A DNA stretch of 64,000 nucleotides, from the NCBI RefSeq assembly GCF_022984075.1, contig NZ_JALAAD010000001.1, forward strand, positions 744,001 to 808,000, written 5' to 3'. Positions within the stretch are counted from its first letter, which is position 1. Each line of letters starts with the position of its first letter. Shown piece by piece: positions 1 to 9,120 of the stretch. A program made the position numbers and the translations under genes. The notes beneath the pieces are model-generated. The model did no database searches and was not told where the DNA came from. It was given only the letters and a program-made list of their open reading frames with translations. The DNA is from Synechococcus sp. C9 (GTDB lineage: Bacteria > Cyanobacteriota > Cyanobacteriia > Gloeomargaritales > Gloeomargaritaceae).

Positions 1-147
1 ATCAATGTGGAACGCTATCGGGACACCCCTGCGGCTACGGTGACCTTTCCCCAACCGGGTCGTTACCAATTGGGCTTGGCGTGTCAACCCAAAACCGCCG
101 ATTTGAAACCCTTTTCCTTCACCTATGGGGTAACGGTGGGGCGGTAA
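1..147 (+). CDS. C-terminal end of an unidentified protein (5' part outside window)
   Basis: Frame 1 is open from the first base to a TAA at 145-147 and gives 48 residues ending FSFTYGVTVGR. The piece has alternating hydrophobic and polar residues and a GRYQLGLAC stretch, which looks like the last strands of a beta-sandwich or secreted domain. Too little is present to name a family. It ends just before a dispersed repeat, and dnaA converges on it from the other side. Confidence 0.5.
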   Translation: MNVERYRDTPAATVTFPQPGRYQLGLACQPKTADLKPFSFTYGVTVGR

Positions 148-151
148 TGAT

Positions 152-295
152 AAGGCACCTCATATTTATTTGCACCCATTGAAATTGAAGGTTATTGGGC
201 AAGAATGCCTATACCAATGGTTATGCCACGCAGGCTATCAAGAACCATACACCGCAGGTGCCTTTTTGACAGCGCCCCATCCTTAGAAGTGCCCA
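152..295. repeat. MITE-like dispersed repeat, family A, copy 1
   Basis: The gap between the partial gene and dnaA starts with AAGGCACCTCATATTTATTTG and ends with AGAAGTGCCC, a degenerate terminal inverted repeat. The interior (CACCCATTGAA, GAATGCCTATAC, ACCGCAGGTGCC) recurs near 14.4 kb and 34.3 kb. No reading frame is present. It looks like a non-autonomous transposable element or its remnant. Confidence 0.65.
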
Positions 296-299
296 TCAT

Positions 300-1664
300 T
301 TAACTGCCCAAATCTTGCGCTGAACGGTGAATCCGGTCTTTGATTTGCGCTAATAATTGGGCAAATTTGGGGTCACTATCCCGTCTTTGGGCAATCTTTT
401 CACAGGCATACAGCACCGTGGTATGGTCTTTGCCCCCAAAAAATTGACCGATCTGGGGCAGGCTCAAACTGGTGTACTGCCGCACTAAGTACATGGCTAC
501 TTGCCGGGGAAAACTCACCTGGCGACGGCGGGTGCTGAACATCAAATCTTGAGCAGACACCTCAAAGGCAGCAGCCACCATATCCACTACCAATTCTGGG
601 GTGGTTTTGGTCATCTGCACTGGCGAATTGAGTAAATCCGCCACATTTTCCACCGTGATCGCCGCCCCGGAAATAGCGGTGTACGCCAGGGTGCGAATCA
701 AAGCGCCTTCCAATTCCCGAATGTTGGACGTGTAACGGGTGGCAATGTAGGTGATCACCTCCACCGGCAAATACACATTTTCCTGCTCCGCTTTTTTTTG
801 CAAAATCGCCATGCGGGTCTCCAAATCCGGGGCTTGAATATCGGCAATGAGCCCCATCGAAAACCGGGAACAGAGGCGTTCTTGCAAGCGGGGAATGCAG
901 GCCGGGGGGCGGTCGGAGGCAATCACCACCTGTTTACCCGCCTCGTGCAGGGCATTAAACGTATGGAAAAATTCCTCCTGGGTATATTCTTTCCCTTCAA
1001 TGAATTGAATATCATCCACCAAGAGCAAATCCGCCGCCCGATATTTCTCCCGAAACTGTTGCATATTATCCCGGCGAATCGCCTCAATTAAATCATTAGT
1101 AAATTGCTCCGTGGAAACGTAAAACACCCGTGCCTCCCGATTAATCTCCAGCCGGTAATGCCCAATCGCCTGCATCAGATGGGTTTTGCCCAAGCCCACC
1201 CCACCGCACAAAAACAGGGGGTTAAACTCCCGCCCCGGGGATTCCGCTACCGCTAGCGCCGCCGCATGAGCCATCCGGTTGGTTGCCCCCACCACAAACC
1301 GGCCAAAGGTGTACTTGCTATTGAGGGTCAAACTGGTCGGTTCCACGTCCTTCGACACGTCCCGATAGGGCACCAGCGGGGCAGGGGTGGCGGTCGTCGC
1401 CGGGATCATGTCGTTTTCCAGGCTGTCAATCTCCACCTCCAGCGGTTCCCCCCACACTTCCGCCACCACCCCACTAATCGTGTTCAGGTAGGACTTGACC
1501 AGCCAGTTGCGGGCGAAGAGATTGGGAGCCAGCAGGCGCAAACGCTTCTCTGTCAGGGCATCCGGGCGGATGGTCTTGATCCAGGTTTCAAACGTAGGGC
1601 GGCTCAGACGGAGTTGGAGTTGCTCCAAGACCGTCTGCCACCGTGTTTCCAGGGATTCGGTCAC
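300..1664 (-). CDS. dnaA: Chromosomal replication initiator protein DnaA
   Basis: DnaA binds DnaA boxes at the origin and opens the duplex in an ATP-dependent way. The N-terminal domain begins [15 protein letters not shown]. The AAA+ core has Walker [10 protein letters not shown] and Walker B LLVDDIQF. The C-terminal helix-turn-helix carries the family signature [12 protein letters not shown] choose the GTG at 1664, giving 454 residues, because the open frame continues upstream to 1907 only by running antisense through the start of rpmH, and those extra 81 residues do not resemble DnaA. The gene diverges from rpmH-rnpA, an arrangement often seen near replication origins. I saw no convincing DnaA-box cluster in the short gap. 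Confidence 0.97.
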   Translation of the reverse strand: MTESLETRWQTVLEQLQLRLSRPTFETWIKTIRPDALTEKRLRLLAPNLFARNWLVKSYLNTISGVVAEVWGEPLEVEIDSLENDMIPATTATPAPLVPYRDVSKDVEPTSLTLNSKYTFGRFVVGATNRMAHAAALAVAESPGREFNPLFLCGGVGLGKTHLMQAIGHYRLEINREARVFYVSTEQFTNDLIEAIRRDNMQQFREKYRAADLLLVDDIQFIEGKEYTQEEFFHTFNALHEAGKQVVIASDRPPACIPRLQERLCSRFSMGLIADIQAPDLETRMAILQKKAEQENVYLPVEVITYIATRYTSNIRELEGALIRTLAYTAISGAAITVENVADLLNSPVQMTKTTPELVVDMVAAAFEVSAQDLMFSTRRRQVSFPRQVAMYLVRQYTSLSLPQIGQFFGGKDHTTVLYACEKIAQRRDSDPKFAQLLAQIKDRIHRSAQDLGS

Positions 1665-1743
1665 GGCAGGTATCGGCGTTGAGTGAGGTTTGATAGGGAT
1701 CAGGCTACCCCATTTTTCCCCGGCTGAATAGCCCCCCTTCCCC

Positions 1744-1773
1744 TTGACTTGGTTAAGCTTTGTGTGGTATTTT
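1744..1773 (+). promoter_or_regulatory. Candidate sigma70-type promoter of rpmH-rnpA
   Basis: TTGACT at 1744-1749 lies 18 bp before TATTTT at 1768-1773, about 36 bp ahead of the rpmH start codon. The -35 hexamer is good and the -10 is weaker. It is the only convincing pair between the dnaA and rpmH start codons on this strand. Confidence 0.4.
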
Positions 1774-1808
1774 TGAGGGTCTTGTGAACTCTCGTAACGG
1801 TACCCCCT

Positions 1809-1949
1809 ATGACCAAGCGCACCTTGGAAGGCACCAACCGCAAACGCCTGCGCCGTTCTGGTTTTCGGGCACGGATGGCGACTCCCGGCGGACGGCGAGT
1901 CCTGCAAGCCCGGCGGGCTAAGGGACGCAAGCGGTTAGCCCTGGTCTAG
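1809..1949 (+). CDS. rpmH: 50S ribosomal protein L34
   Basis: This short gene encodes a 46-residue, very basic protein starting [19 protein letters not shown] and ending GRKRLALV, the standard L34 pattern including the [14 protein letters not shown] core. L34 is a small component of the large ribosomal subunit that contacts 23S rRNA. It is the first gene of the conserved rpmH-rnpA pair, and rnpA starts one base after its stop codon. The dnaA open frame overlaps it on the other strand, which supports the shorter DnaA start. Confidence 0.97.
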   Translation: MTKRTLEGTNRKRLRRSGFRARMATPGGRRVLQARRAKGRKRLALV

Positions 1950-1950
1950 G

Positions 1951-2322
1951 GTGGGGTTGCCCCGGTGCTACCGTCTGCGGGGACATCGGGTTTTTGCCGC
2001 ACTTTACCAGCATCACCGGCAGGTACGGGGGCAGTTTTTTCGCCTGCGCTATCGTCCGCATCCAGAGGGTACGGGGTTAGAGGTAGCGGTGGTGGTCAGT
2101 AGCAAGGTGAGCAAAAAAGCAGTACAACGCAACCGACTCAAACGGCAAATCCGGGCGGCGCTCCGGCAGTTGCTCCCGGCTTGTACCCCCGCTTGGCAAA
2201 TGGTGGTCACGGCGCAACCCCAGGCATTGACGGGACAGTATGCGGATTTTCTGCGAGAATTAGAACAGCTTTTGCAACAGGCGGGCATCATTCATGGGCA
2301 TTCGGGAAGAGGTGATTTTTGA
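1951..2322 (+). CDS. rnpA: Ribonuclease P protein component
   Basis: This is the protein subunit of RNase P, which helps the catalytic RNA mature the 5' ends of tRNAs. The 123-residue product starts at a GTG one base after rpmH. It begins GLPRCYRLRGHRVFAALYQ and has the diagnostic RNR motif in KKAVQRNRLKRQIR, followed by a C-terminal helix. Its 3' end overlaps the next gene by 29 bp, so translation of the two may be coupled. The usual rpmH-rnpA order supports the call. Confidence 0.96.
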   Translation: MGLPRCYRLRGHRVFAALYQHHRQVRGQFFRLRYRPHPEGTGLEVAVVVSSKVSKKAVQRNRLKRQIRAALRQLLPACTPAWQMVVTAQPQALTGQYADFLRELEQLLQQAGIIHGHSGRGDF

Positions 2323-2692
2323 GGGCGGCCCCCATCGGGGGGATTTAATTTTGAATTTGCTTTTGGGCGTGACCCTGATCTGGTTGCCCTTGACGATTGG
2401 GGCCATCACCCGTGCCCTCTGGGTGCGCTACCGGATTACCAACCGGCGGGTGACCGTCACCGGGGGCTGGCTGGGGCGGACCCGCTCGGATGTGATCTAC
2501 AGTGAAATGACCCAGGTGGTCACGATTCCCAGGGGTTTTGGCCTGTGGGGGGACATGGTGATCACGCTCAAGGATGGGAATCGCCTGGAATTGCGCTCTT
2601 TGCCCCGGTTTCGGGAATTAGCGAGTTACATTACCGACCGGCTCGACCCCCAGGCCCGCAAAGCCAGTGGCCCCATTGGACAGGCAACATGA
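2294..2692 (+). CDS. PH domain-containing membrane protein (bacterial PH / YdbS type)
   Basis: The 132-residue protein has a hydrophobic segment ([20 protein letters not shown]) followed by a bacterial PH-like module with the typical [17 protein letters not shown] and [17 protein letters not shown] strands. In cyanobacteria a PH-domain gene commonly follows rnpA, usually with yidC after it; here leuS follows instead. The gene overlaps rnpA by 29 bp and leuS by 4 bp (ATGA), so the four genes probably form one transcript. A role at the membrane is inferred; the exact function is not known. Confidence 0.8.
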   Translation: MGIREEVIFEGGPHRGDLILNLLLGVTLIWLPLTIGAITRALWVRYRITNRRVTVTGGWLGRTRSDVIYSEMTQVVTIPRGFGLWGDMVITLKDGNRLELRSLPRFRELASYITDRLDPQARKASGPIGQAT

Positions 2693-5250
2693 CCAGCCCC
2701 CGTTATCAACCGGCGGAATTAGAACCCCGTTGGCAAAACGTCTGGCGGGAACGAAATCTGTATAAAACCAGTACAAATAGTGAACAACCCAAGTACTATG
2801 CCCTGTCTATGTTTCCGTATCCATCGGGAAATTTACACATGGGTCATGTGCGGAATTATACGATTACGGATGTGATCGCCCGGGTGCGGCGGATGCAGGG
2901 GTATCGGGTACTGCACCCGATGGGTTGGGATGCCTTTGGGTTGCCAGCGGAAAATGCGGCCATTGACCGGGGGATTCACCCTGCCCGCTGGACGGAGCGC
3001 AACATCGCCAATATGCGGCGGCAATTGCAGTCCTTGGGGCTGAGTTACGATTGGGAGCGGGAGTTTGCCAGTTGTCACCCGGAGTACTACCGCTGGACCC
3101 AATGGTTGTTTTTGCAGATGTGGCAGATGGGTTTGGCGTACCAAAAATCCGCCCAGGTGAATTGGGACCCGGTGGATCAGACGGTGTTGGCGAATGAACA
3201 GGTGGACAGCGAGGGGCGTTCCTGGCGGTCGGGGGCGAAGGTGCAGCAAAAATTGCTCAAACAATGGTTTTTACGGATTACCCATTATGCGGAAGAACTC
3301 CTCCGGGATTTGGACACCTTGACCGGCTGGCCCGAACGGGTGAAAACCATGCAAGCCAACTGGATTGGGCGTTCCACCGGGGCGTACCTGGAATTTCCGG
3401 TGGTGGGGCGTGGGGAAAAAATTGGGGTGTTTACCACCCGACCGGATACGGTTTTTGGGGTTTCCTACCTAGTGCTGGCACCGGAACATCCCTTGGTGGG
3501 GACGTTAACCGCTCCTGCCCAGCAGGCACAGGTGCAGGAATTTTGCCAGCAGTTGGCGCACCTATCCGCTGAAGAACGTACTGCCAATGACCAGCCCAAG
3601 CGGGGGGTGCCCTTGGGAACCCAGGCGGTCAACCCATTCACCCAACAGCCGGTGCCGATTTGGATCGCCGATTATGTCCTCTATGAATATGGCACGGGGG
3701 CGGTGATGGGGGTACCCGCCCACGATGAGCGGGATTTTGCCTTTGCCCAGCAGTACCATTTACCCATAACCCAGGTGATTTTACCCCCCGGCGTTGTCGA
3801 GATAACGCCCTTACAACAGGCATACACGGAGCCGGGAATCCTGGTTCATTCTGGGGAATTTGATGGTTTGGATTCCCTAACTGCCAAGGAAAAAATCACC
3901 CAAGCGGCGCAGGAACGGGGTTGGGGGGAAGAGCGGGTGCAGTACCGGTTGCGGGATTGGTTAATTTCCCGTCAGCGGTATTGGGGGGTACCGATTCCCA
4001 TGATTCACTGTGACCACTGCGGGGTTGTGCCCGTGCCGGAGGCGGATTTACCCGTCCTACTGCCGGAAAACGTGACCTTGACGGGCAGGGGTTTATCCCC
4101 CCTAGCGCAATTGACCGAGTGGGTGCAGGTGCCCTGTCCCCAATGTGGTCGTCCGGCTCGCCGGGAAACGGATACGATGGACACGTTTATTGACTCATCC
4201 TGGTATTTTTTGCGGTTTGCCGATGCTCAGAATTCCCAAGCCATTTTTGCATCCGAAAAAGTGAATGATTGGCTCCCGGTGGATCAATATGTGGGGGGCA
4301 TTGAACACGCTATTTTACATTTACTTTACTCCCGTTTTATCACTAAGGTATTGCGGGATCGGGGATTGATCAATTTTGGGGAACCATTTCAACGATTACT
4401 CACCCAGGGAATGGTGCAGGGATTGACCTACAAAACCGTGCAAACGGGCAAATACCTAACTTCAGAACAAGTGATTTATAAAAACGGCGAATGTCGTGAT
4501 AAAGAAACCAACGAACCCGTAGCGATATTCTATGAAAAAATGTCTAAGTCCAAATACAATGGCGTTGATCCCGAACAGGTTTTGGCTAAATACGGTGCCG
4601 ACACCGCCCGGATGTTTATTCTCTTCAAAGCCCCCCCGGAGAAGGATTTAGAATGGGATGATGCGGATGTGGAAGGGCAATTTCGGTTTTTACAGCGGGT
4701 GTGGCGGTTGGTACAAAACTACCGAGAACATCCCCCCAAAAGGGTTGCAGAATCCCCCCCCAATGAACGCAATTTACGGCGGGTCATTCATCAAACGATT
4801 CAGGCGGTTACGGCGGATACGACGGGAGAATACCAGTTCAATACTGCCATCGCCAGTCTGATGAAACTCACCAATGAATTGACCGATTACCAGGGGGATA
4901 ATTCGGGAATTTTTGATGAAGGCATCCGGGTATTACTGACGCTTTTAGCTCCTTTTGCGCCCCATATCACCGAAGAATTGTGGCATCAATTGGGGCATGA
5001 GGATTCGATTCATCGTCAGGCATGGCCGCAGGTGGATCAGCAGGCTTTAGTGGTGGATGAAATTACCCTAGTGATTCAGATCATGGGTAAAACCCGGGGA
5101 ACCATTATTGCACCCAGCCAAGCGGATCAAGCCACCTTAGAGCAATTAGCAAAAAATTCTGATGTCGGTCAACGGTACTTACAGGGACAAACCATCAAAA
5201 AAGTGATTTACGTCCCCGGCAAGCTCCTTAATTTTGTGTTGGCATCCTAA
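2689..5250 (+). CDS. leuS: Leucyl-tRNA synthetase
   Basis: This class I synthetase charges tRNA-Leu. The HIGH-type motif appears as [15 protein letters not shown] near residue 45, the editing (CP1) domain has [20 protein letters not shown] and the HDERDFAFA loop, and KMSKS is intact in [14 protein letters not shown]. The anticodon-binding domain follows and the chain ends with a short C-terminal domain. I choose the ATG at 2689 (853 residues), which overlaps the PH gene stop as ATGA; the open frame extends further upstream only as a shadow of that gene. The TAA stop at 5248-5250 lies at the edge of a dispersed repeat. Confidence 0.98.
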   Translation: MTSPRYQPAELEPRWQNVWRERNLYKTSTNSEQPKYYALSMFPYPSGNLHMGHVRNYTITDVIARVRRMQGYRVLHPMGWDAFGLPAENAAIDRGIHPARWTERNIANMRRQLQSLGLSYDWEREFASCHPEYYRWTQWLFLQMWQMGLAYQKSAQVNWDPVDQTVLANEQVDSEGRSWRSGAKVQQKLLKQWFLRITHYAEELLRDLDTLTGWPERVKTMQANWIGRSTGAYLEFPVVGRGEKIGVFTTRPDTVFGVSYLVLAPEHPLVGTLTAPAQQAQVQEFCQQLAHLSAEERTANDQPKRGVPLGTQAVNPFTQQPVPIWIADYVLYEYGTGAVMGVPAHDERDFAFAQQYHLPITQVILPPGVVEITPLQQAYTEPGILVHSGEFDGLDSLTAKEKITQAAQERGWGEERVQYRLRDWLISRQRYWGVPIPMIHCDHCGVVPVPEADLPVLLPENVTLTGRGLSPLAQLTEWVQVPCPQCGRPARRETDTMDTFIDSSWYFLRFADAQNSQAIFASEKVNDWLPVDQYVGGIEHAILHLLYSRFITKVLRDRGLINFGEPFQRLLTQGMVQGLTYKTVQTGKYLTSEQVIYKNGECRDKETNEPVAIFYEKMSKSKYNGVDPEQVLAKYGADTARMFILFKAPPEKDLEWDDADVEGQFRFLQRVWRLVQNYREHPPKRVAESPPNERNLRRVIHQTIQAVTADTTGEYQFNTAIASLMKLTNELTDYQGDNSGIFDEGIRVLLTLLAPFAPHITEELWHQLGHEDSIHRQAWPQVDQQALVVDEITLVIQIMGKTRGTIIAPSQADQATLEQLAKNSDVGQRYLQGQTIKKVIYVPGKLLNFVLAS

Positions 5251-5442
5251 GGGGGAACCTGTACTTATTGATTTTTGGGTAGTGCTATCTTTGCCCGTGA
5301 GGTAAAGTTTTTTGGGAATTGCCCCCTAATTTGCCTAGGGAGTTAGACCGCCCACCCTTGGCAACCTATCGTGTCATTTGTAATTATTTTATAATAATAA
5401 AAAATTACTTGGATAGCACTACCAATAAATAGAGGTGCCCTA
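5248..5442. repeat. MITE-like repeat with long terminal inverted repeats (family A variant)
   Basis: The left end AAGGGGGAACCTGTACTTATTG and the inverted right end AGGGCACCTCTATTTATTGG match the family A termini. Both ends continue inward into GTAGTGCTATC, present at about 5278-5288 and inverted at 5412-5422. The centre is AT-rich with no reading frame. The element directly abuts the leuS stop codon. The remaining gap to 5636 shows no gene I can support. Confidence 0.6.
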
Positions 5443-5636
5443 AAGATAATTATCTGCATACAGTCTTTTAAGTAGTGATTGGACACAGCTAAACCCCACT
5501 TGCCGTAGGTCAATTATGCTGATAACTTCCGTGTAAAGCCATGCCTTTAGAATAACCAAGCATTCCTGTATTTCGTTACCGACCGGAATCCCCATGACGT
5601 AGCATGAAGGAGTAACATTCATTTTTATCCCCCATC

Positions 5637-6026
5637 ATGTTCGGGCAGTTCCAACAAAGCGCACTTCGGATTGAACTGCGAGCGACCAGGAACCAAATTC
5701 GTCAGGCATTGGTGGAACCGGTTGCGCTCCGGCAATGGTGGTTTCCCGGTTGGCCGACCGAGGAGCAGGGCGTTTTATTCCCCGGTAAGACGGTGGAACT
5801 CTGGTTAGGGGTACTGCCCATTCATGCCCAAGTGCGGGAGTTGGGTCTGGATTATCTGCGCTGGCAGTTCAGCCGGGGTGTAGATGGGCTACAAACCTGG
5901 TATTGGGGTGAGGGTTGGGTGCAGGTGCAGATGGAGGCAGTTTCCGTTTTACCCTTGGGGGTGGCGCAAATGGTGCAGTTGTGGCAATTACGCAGTTATC
6001 TGCAAAAGTTGCATTCCCCCCGATGA
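5637..6026 (+). CDS. SRPBCC/START-fold-like conserved cyanobacterial protein
   Basis: The 129-residue product begins MFGQFQQSALRIELRATRNQ, followed by RQALVEPVALRQWWFPG, which matches the opening beta-strand and helix of polyketide-cyclase/START-like (SRPBCC) folds. It ends with a long helix (MVQLWQLRSYLQKLH), also typical of that fold. No catalytic residue can be named. The stop overlaps the pgsA start by 4 bp, so the two are translationally coupled and a link to membrane lipid metabolism is possible. The fold assignment is inference. Confidence 0.7.
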   Translation: MFGQFQQSALRIELRATRNQIRQALVEPVALRQWWFPGWPTEEQGVLFPGKTVELWLGVLPIHAQVRELGLDYLRWQFSRGVDGLQTWYWGEGWVQVQMEAVSVLPLGVAQMVQLWQLRSYLQKLHSPR

Positions 6027-6508
6027 CTCTGGCTTCCTGGCTGACCTTGAGCCGGCTGCTGGTCATTCCCGGCATTTTTGTGGCTATTGCACAGTCCGAA
6101 CGCTACTGGGCGGCGGGATGGTTTTTGCTGGGTGCCTTGACCGATTGGCTGGATGGCTACGTTGCCCGTCGGTTCAACCAGGTAACTGACCTGGGCAAAT
6201 GGCTGGACCCCCTGGTGGATAAATTGCTGGTTTTGGCTCCCCTGCTGGCTCTGGTGGAGGTGGGGGAGGTGCCGGGCTGGTTGGTCTTTCTACTGTTGGC
6301 ACGGGAATTGGGGATTACAGCGTGGCGGGCGCAGTTACCCCAGATGGCAGGGGCGAATGTTTGGGGTAAACTCAAAACCGTGACTCAGGTGGGTGCCGTT
6401 GTCGGTTTAATCCTCTGGCCGGGTTGGCAAATGCAGGTTTTCTTGGTCGGAGCAGTGGTTATCAGCTGGATGTCGGGAATCATTTACCTACGGTCTGGGC
6501 AAAAATAA
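6023..6508 (+). CDS. pgsA: CDP-diacylglycerol--glycerol-3-phosphate 3-phosphatidyltransferase
   Basis: This integral membrane enzyme makes phosphatidylglycerophosphate, the precursor of phosphatidylglycerol, an essential thylakoid lipid. The CDP-alcohol phosphotransferase signature is complete: the residues D-x2-DG-x2-AR-x8-G-x3-D-x3-D are seen in DWLDGYVAR and GKWLDPLVDK. Four or so hydrophobic helices follow. I start at the ATG at 6023 (161 residues), which overlaps the previous stop; the longer open frame upstream is a shadow of the previous gene. Confidence 0.92.
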   Translation: MTLASWLTLSRLLVIPGIFVAIAQSERYWAAGWFLLGALTDWLDGYVARRFNQVTDLGKWLDPLVDKLLVLAPLLALVEVGEVPGWLVFLLLARELGITAWRAQLPQMAGANVWGKLKTVTQVGAVVGLILWPGWQMQVFLVGAVVISWMSGIIYLRSGQK

Positions 6509-6619
6509 TGTGGAGCAGTTTGTGATGGTCGTGGCACCCAATTTGAGCCAACATCATTCAACCAAAAATTATGGCGCAACCCTGCCTATTCCCTGTGCCA
6601 AAAAGTTTGGGAAAAAATC

Positions 6620-7204
6620 ATGAATGAAGGGCGACTAATCGTACTCACTGGACCAAGTGGTGTGGGCAAAGGCACCCTACTCAAACATTTGTGCCAACGT
6701 CATCCCGACTTACAAGTTTCGGTTTCTCTGACCACCCGTGCCCCCCGCCCTGGGGAAATTCCTGGTCAGTCCTATATCTTTGTCAACCGGGAGGAATTTC
6801 AAGCCGCCATCCAAGCCAATGAACTCTTAGAATGGGCGGAATACGCAGGCAATTACTACGGCACACCCCGGCGGCCGGTGGAGCAGGCATTACAAGCAGG
6901 CAAGTTGGTAATTTTAGAAATTGAAGTGGTGGGTGCCCGTCAAATTCGCCAAAATTTTCCCCAAGCCCATTTAATATTCATTGCTCCGCCAACTTGGGAA
7001 ACCTTGGAACAGCGATTGCGACAACGGGGACAGGACTCGGAAAGTGCTATGCAAAAACGGTTAGCGAGAGCCAAGGAGGAATTGCAAGCCGCCCCCGAAT
7101 TTGATGTGCAAGTGGTCAATGATGACCTTGAACAAGCCATTCACGCATTAGAAGTACACCTCGGGTTAAGGGATAGGCAAAACATCAACAATTCTGAATT
7201 TTAG
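6620..7204 (+). CDS. gmk: Guanylate kinase
   Basis: This enzyme phosphorylates GMP to GDP with ATP. The 194-residue product begins [20 protein letters not shown] with a classic P-loop (GPSGVGKGT). It has the GMP-binding region [15 protein letters not shown] and the lid-region arginines in [17 protein letters not shown]. The length is normal for the family. The gene stands alone, 111 bp after pgsA, and ends 2 bp before a dispersed repeat. Confidence 0.97.
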   Translation: MNEGRLIVLTGPSGVGKGTLLKHLCQRHPDLQVSVSLTTRAPRPGEIPGQSYIFVNREEFQAAIQANELLEWAEYAGNYYGTPRRPVEQALQAGKLVILEIEVVGARQIRQNFPQAHLIFIAPPTWETLEQRLRQRGQDSESAMQKRLARAKEELQAAPEFDVQVVNDDLEQAIHALEVHLGLRDRQNINNSEF

Positions 7205-7205
7205 G

Positions 7206-7300
7206 TTATATAGCAATCCTAATTGATTAATGAATAAAAATTCCCCAGAACCAAGGACGGGGGCGGTGCCCCTGCGACCTATTTTTAGAGATGCCCTTAT
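7206..7300. repeat. Dispersed repeat, family B/A hybrid
   Basis: The stretch starts with TATATAGCAATCCTAATTG, the family B end, then has the core GAACCAAGGACGGGGGCGGTGCCCCTGCGACC, given here in two parts: GAACCAAGGACGGGG and GCGGTGCCCCTGCGACC. It finishes with TTTTTAGAGATGCCCTTA, the family A end. The final TTA forms the stop codon of the ParB-like gene on the minus strand. Confidence 0.65.
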
Positions 7301-7704
7301 GACAAAAGTTGTAATAACTCTGCCCTCTTCAGTTTTGAATAGCCTTTGATACCCTGGGATTTGGCTAATTCCTTGAGTTGTGCCACTGATAGCGAATCTA
7401 AGTCAGTAATCCCTGGATCAATGATAGAGGTTTTTTCGCCTAATTCCATCAAAATTTGATTTTTTTCTGATGATGAAATAATCAAACACCAAGTGAAGTC
7501 AAGTTTTGCGGCTTTAGCTGCTTGCCAAATTAAATCATGGGCAATGACTTGGTATTCATTCTCTTTTACTTCAATAATGATAACAGGGTGCAAGTTTTTT
7601 CCTGTCTTTTGCATGATCTCAGATAAGGCTTTAACCTGGGCTGGTTTACCCTTGGAAGTTCCCTTAATCAGGTGGGTTGGTATCTTTTTGAGATGAGGTT
7701 CCAT
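7297..7704 (-). CDS. ParB-like N-terminal domain plus Rho-N/SAP-like domain protein
   Basis: The 135-residue product has two parts. Residues ~8-90 resemble the ParB/Srx fold: a strand-helix opening, then NLHPVIIIEV and NEYQVIAHDLIWQAAKAAKL, aligning with the ParB segment that normally carries GERR. That CTP-binding arginine motif is missing and reads AHDLI. Residues ~98-135 (LSVAQLKELAKSQGIKGYSK, then a short helix) match the Rho N-terminal/SAP-like nucleic-acid-binding module. There is no central ParB helix-turn-helix. It starts 3 bp after the nuclease-ParA gene, so it is the second gene of the same operon. It probably serves as the DNA-binding partner of that ATPase, but this is inference. 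Confidence 0.7.
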   Translation of the reverse strand: MEPHLKKIPTHLIKGTSKGKPAQVKALSEIMQKTGKNLHPVIIIEVKENEYQVIAHDLIWQAAKAAKLDFTWCLIISSSEKNQILMELGEKTSIIDPGITDLDSLSVAQLKELAKSQGIKGYSKLKRAELLQLLS

Positions 7705-7707
7705 AGT

Positions 7708-9105
7708 TCAAAGAGGGGGGTAAATGATAGGGCGAGGAGTAAATAAAATTTCATCAACCAAGTCTATGTAGTATTTAGCTCCTGAACATTTTGGATCAGA
7801 AACAACAGGAAAGTTCTTAATACTAGCAATTGCAATCGAATCATGGTTGAAAATTTCATTTTTGCAAGGACAAAGATTATAGGCAGTTGTGATATGATTA
7901 ATGTGGTTTTTTATCCGTGTATGACCGCTACCAGTCACTGCTTTAGTAAATAGGATACCTAAGTTCAAGGGCAATCCAAAACGTTTAGATTGTAATTGGG
8001 CAATCGCACGATTTACTCCTTTAGCGTGTACCAAGGATTGTTCCCCATAATCAACGGGAGTCAGAGTGGCATCACAAATGGTTAGTAGCCATTCAATAAT
8101 GATATTTACTTGGGGTGGAAGATCAACCAGGATATAATCATAATATTCACGCAGAATGCCAAATACTCGGAACATGAATTCACGAGGATTGCTAAAATTG
8201 GTGTGACCTTGATTGATAAAATTCTTGAGTTTATTCGGTTCATGAGATAAAAGGGAAATGGAATAGGTTTGAGTGCTACCACTAATCCGAAAAATTTTCT
8301 TCTGAATACTATCTCTAAGAGTTTGTGATATTTCGTGAAGCGGCTTCTGTAAAGAGATTTCGTTAAAAATGTCTTCTAACCAGTTTATATCTTGATGATT
8401 CAGCCCTAAACCTCTGGTTAAGTCCCCCTGAGCGTCTAGGTCAATCAGTAGTACATTTTTGCCCCTTTTTGCTAATTCTGCACCGATGTTGATGTTATTG
8501 GTTGTTTTGGCTACACCACCTTTTTGGTTCCAAATTAAGAAAAACAACCCTTTTTTGGGAGATTCTAATTTCGATTTGAGATCGGTTATAAAAGTATTAA
8601 TACTTTTGTGGGTTGCTTTGAACCTTTGAATTTCACCTAAAGGAAAAATGAGACCATCATGTCTCTGCCAAAACTGATAAAAATCTGGATTGATAACTAA
8701 TCCGTAGGTTGCTAATTTTTCGGGCTGTACTTTATCTATGCTTAGGTATTGAATAATCCCATTATTACTAGCACTACCTTTATAGAGAGGTGCGCCTACG
8801 GCTTCTTTATATAATTGATTTTGATAGCATTGACTGATAAAATTTGTATCAGACAGTTTATGAAGTGAAGAATCCCGTTTTTTAACTTCCACAACTAAAA
8901 TTGGTTGGTCATTATTATATATCAGAAAATCAGGTTTGATGGGGGTTGTGCTATAACCTATATTAGGATTCTTATTGTACTTAAAATGTGGAAGTTTGAG
9001 AAATTTAGGATTGAAAACTTGAACTAAAAATTTCGTCTCAAAATCTGCCTCTGATTCATTGTCAGAGAGTGATTGCCATATGCTGAGGAGGGCGGGTACT
9101 GACAT
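7708..9105 (-). CDS. PD-(D/E)XK (HsdR-N-like) nuclease domain fused to a ParA/Soj ATPase
   Basis: The 465-residue protein joins two domains. Residues ~15-105 look like the N-terminal nuclease domain of type I restriction subunits: helix glutamates E19/E23, D59 in KPDFLIY, E73-x-K75 in VVEVKK, and a QxxxY motif at Q95-Y99. Residues ~187-465 are a ParA ATPase: deviant Walker A KGGVAKTT at 195-202, DLDAQGDLTRGLG, and the switch ILVDLPPQVN. ParA proteins move DNA or protein cargo by ATP-driven dimerisation; the nuclease half is unusual. The gene is visibly more AT-rich than its surroundings and lies between repeats, suggesting acquisition. It could be a plasmid-derived partition gene or a defence ATPase; the sequence does not decide. 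Confidence 0.8.
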   Translation of the reverse strand: MSVPALLSIWQSLSDNESEADFETKFLVQVFNPKFLKLPHFKYNKNPNIGYSTTPIKPDFLIYNNDQPILVVEVKKRDSSLHKLSDTNFISQCYQNQLYKEAVGAPLYKGSASNNGIIQYLSIDKVQPEKLATYGLVINPDFYQFWQRHDGLIFPLGEIQRFKATHKSINTFITDLKSKLESPKKGLFFLIWNQKGGVAKTTNNINIGAELAKRGKNVLLIDLDAQGDLTRGLGLNHQDINWLEDIFNEISLQKPLHEISQTLRDSIQKKIFRISGSTQTYSISLLSHEPNKLKNFINQGHTNFSNPREFMFRVFGILREYYDYILVDLPPQVNIIIEWLLTICDATLTPVDYGEQSLVHAKGVNRAIAQLQSKRFGLPLNLGILFTKAVTGSGHTRIKNHINHITTAYNLCPCKNEIFNHDSIAIASIKNFPVVSDPKCSGAKYYIDLVDEILFTPRPIIYPPL

Positions 9106-9120
9106 TGTTGTTCCGTTAGA

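Noticed and set aside
1665-1808. oriC between dnaA and rpmH
   Set aside because: Divergent dnaA/rpmH suggests it, but I could not find a cluster of DnaA boxes in this short gap.
1665-1907. Longer DnaA N-terminus
   Set aside because: Those 81 codons run antisense through rpmH and its promoter and do not resemble DnaA.
5440-5622. 60-residue minus-strand frame between leuS and the SRPBCC-like gene
   Set aside because: No recognisable similarity, no clear ribosome site, and it begins inside unstructured AT-rich sequence.
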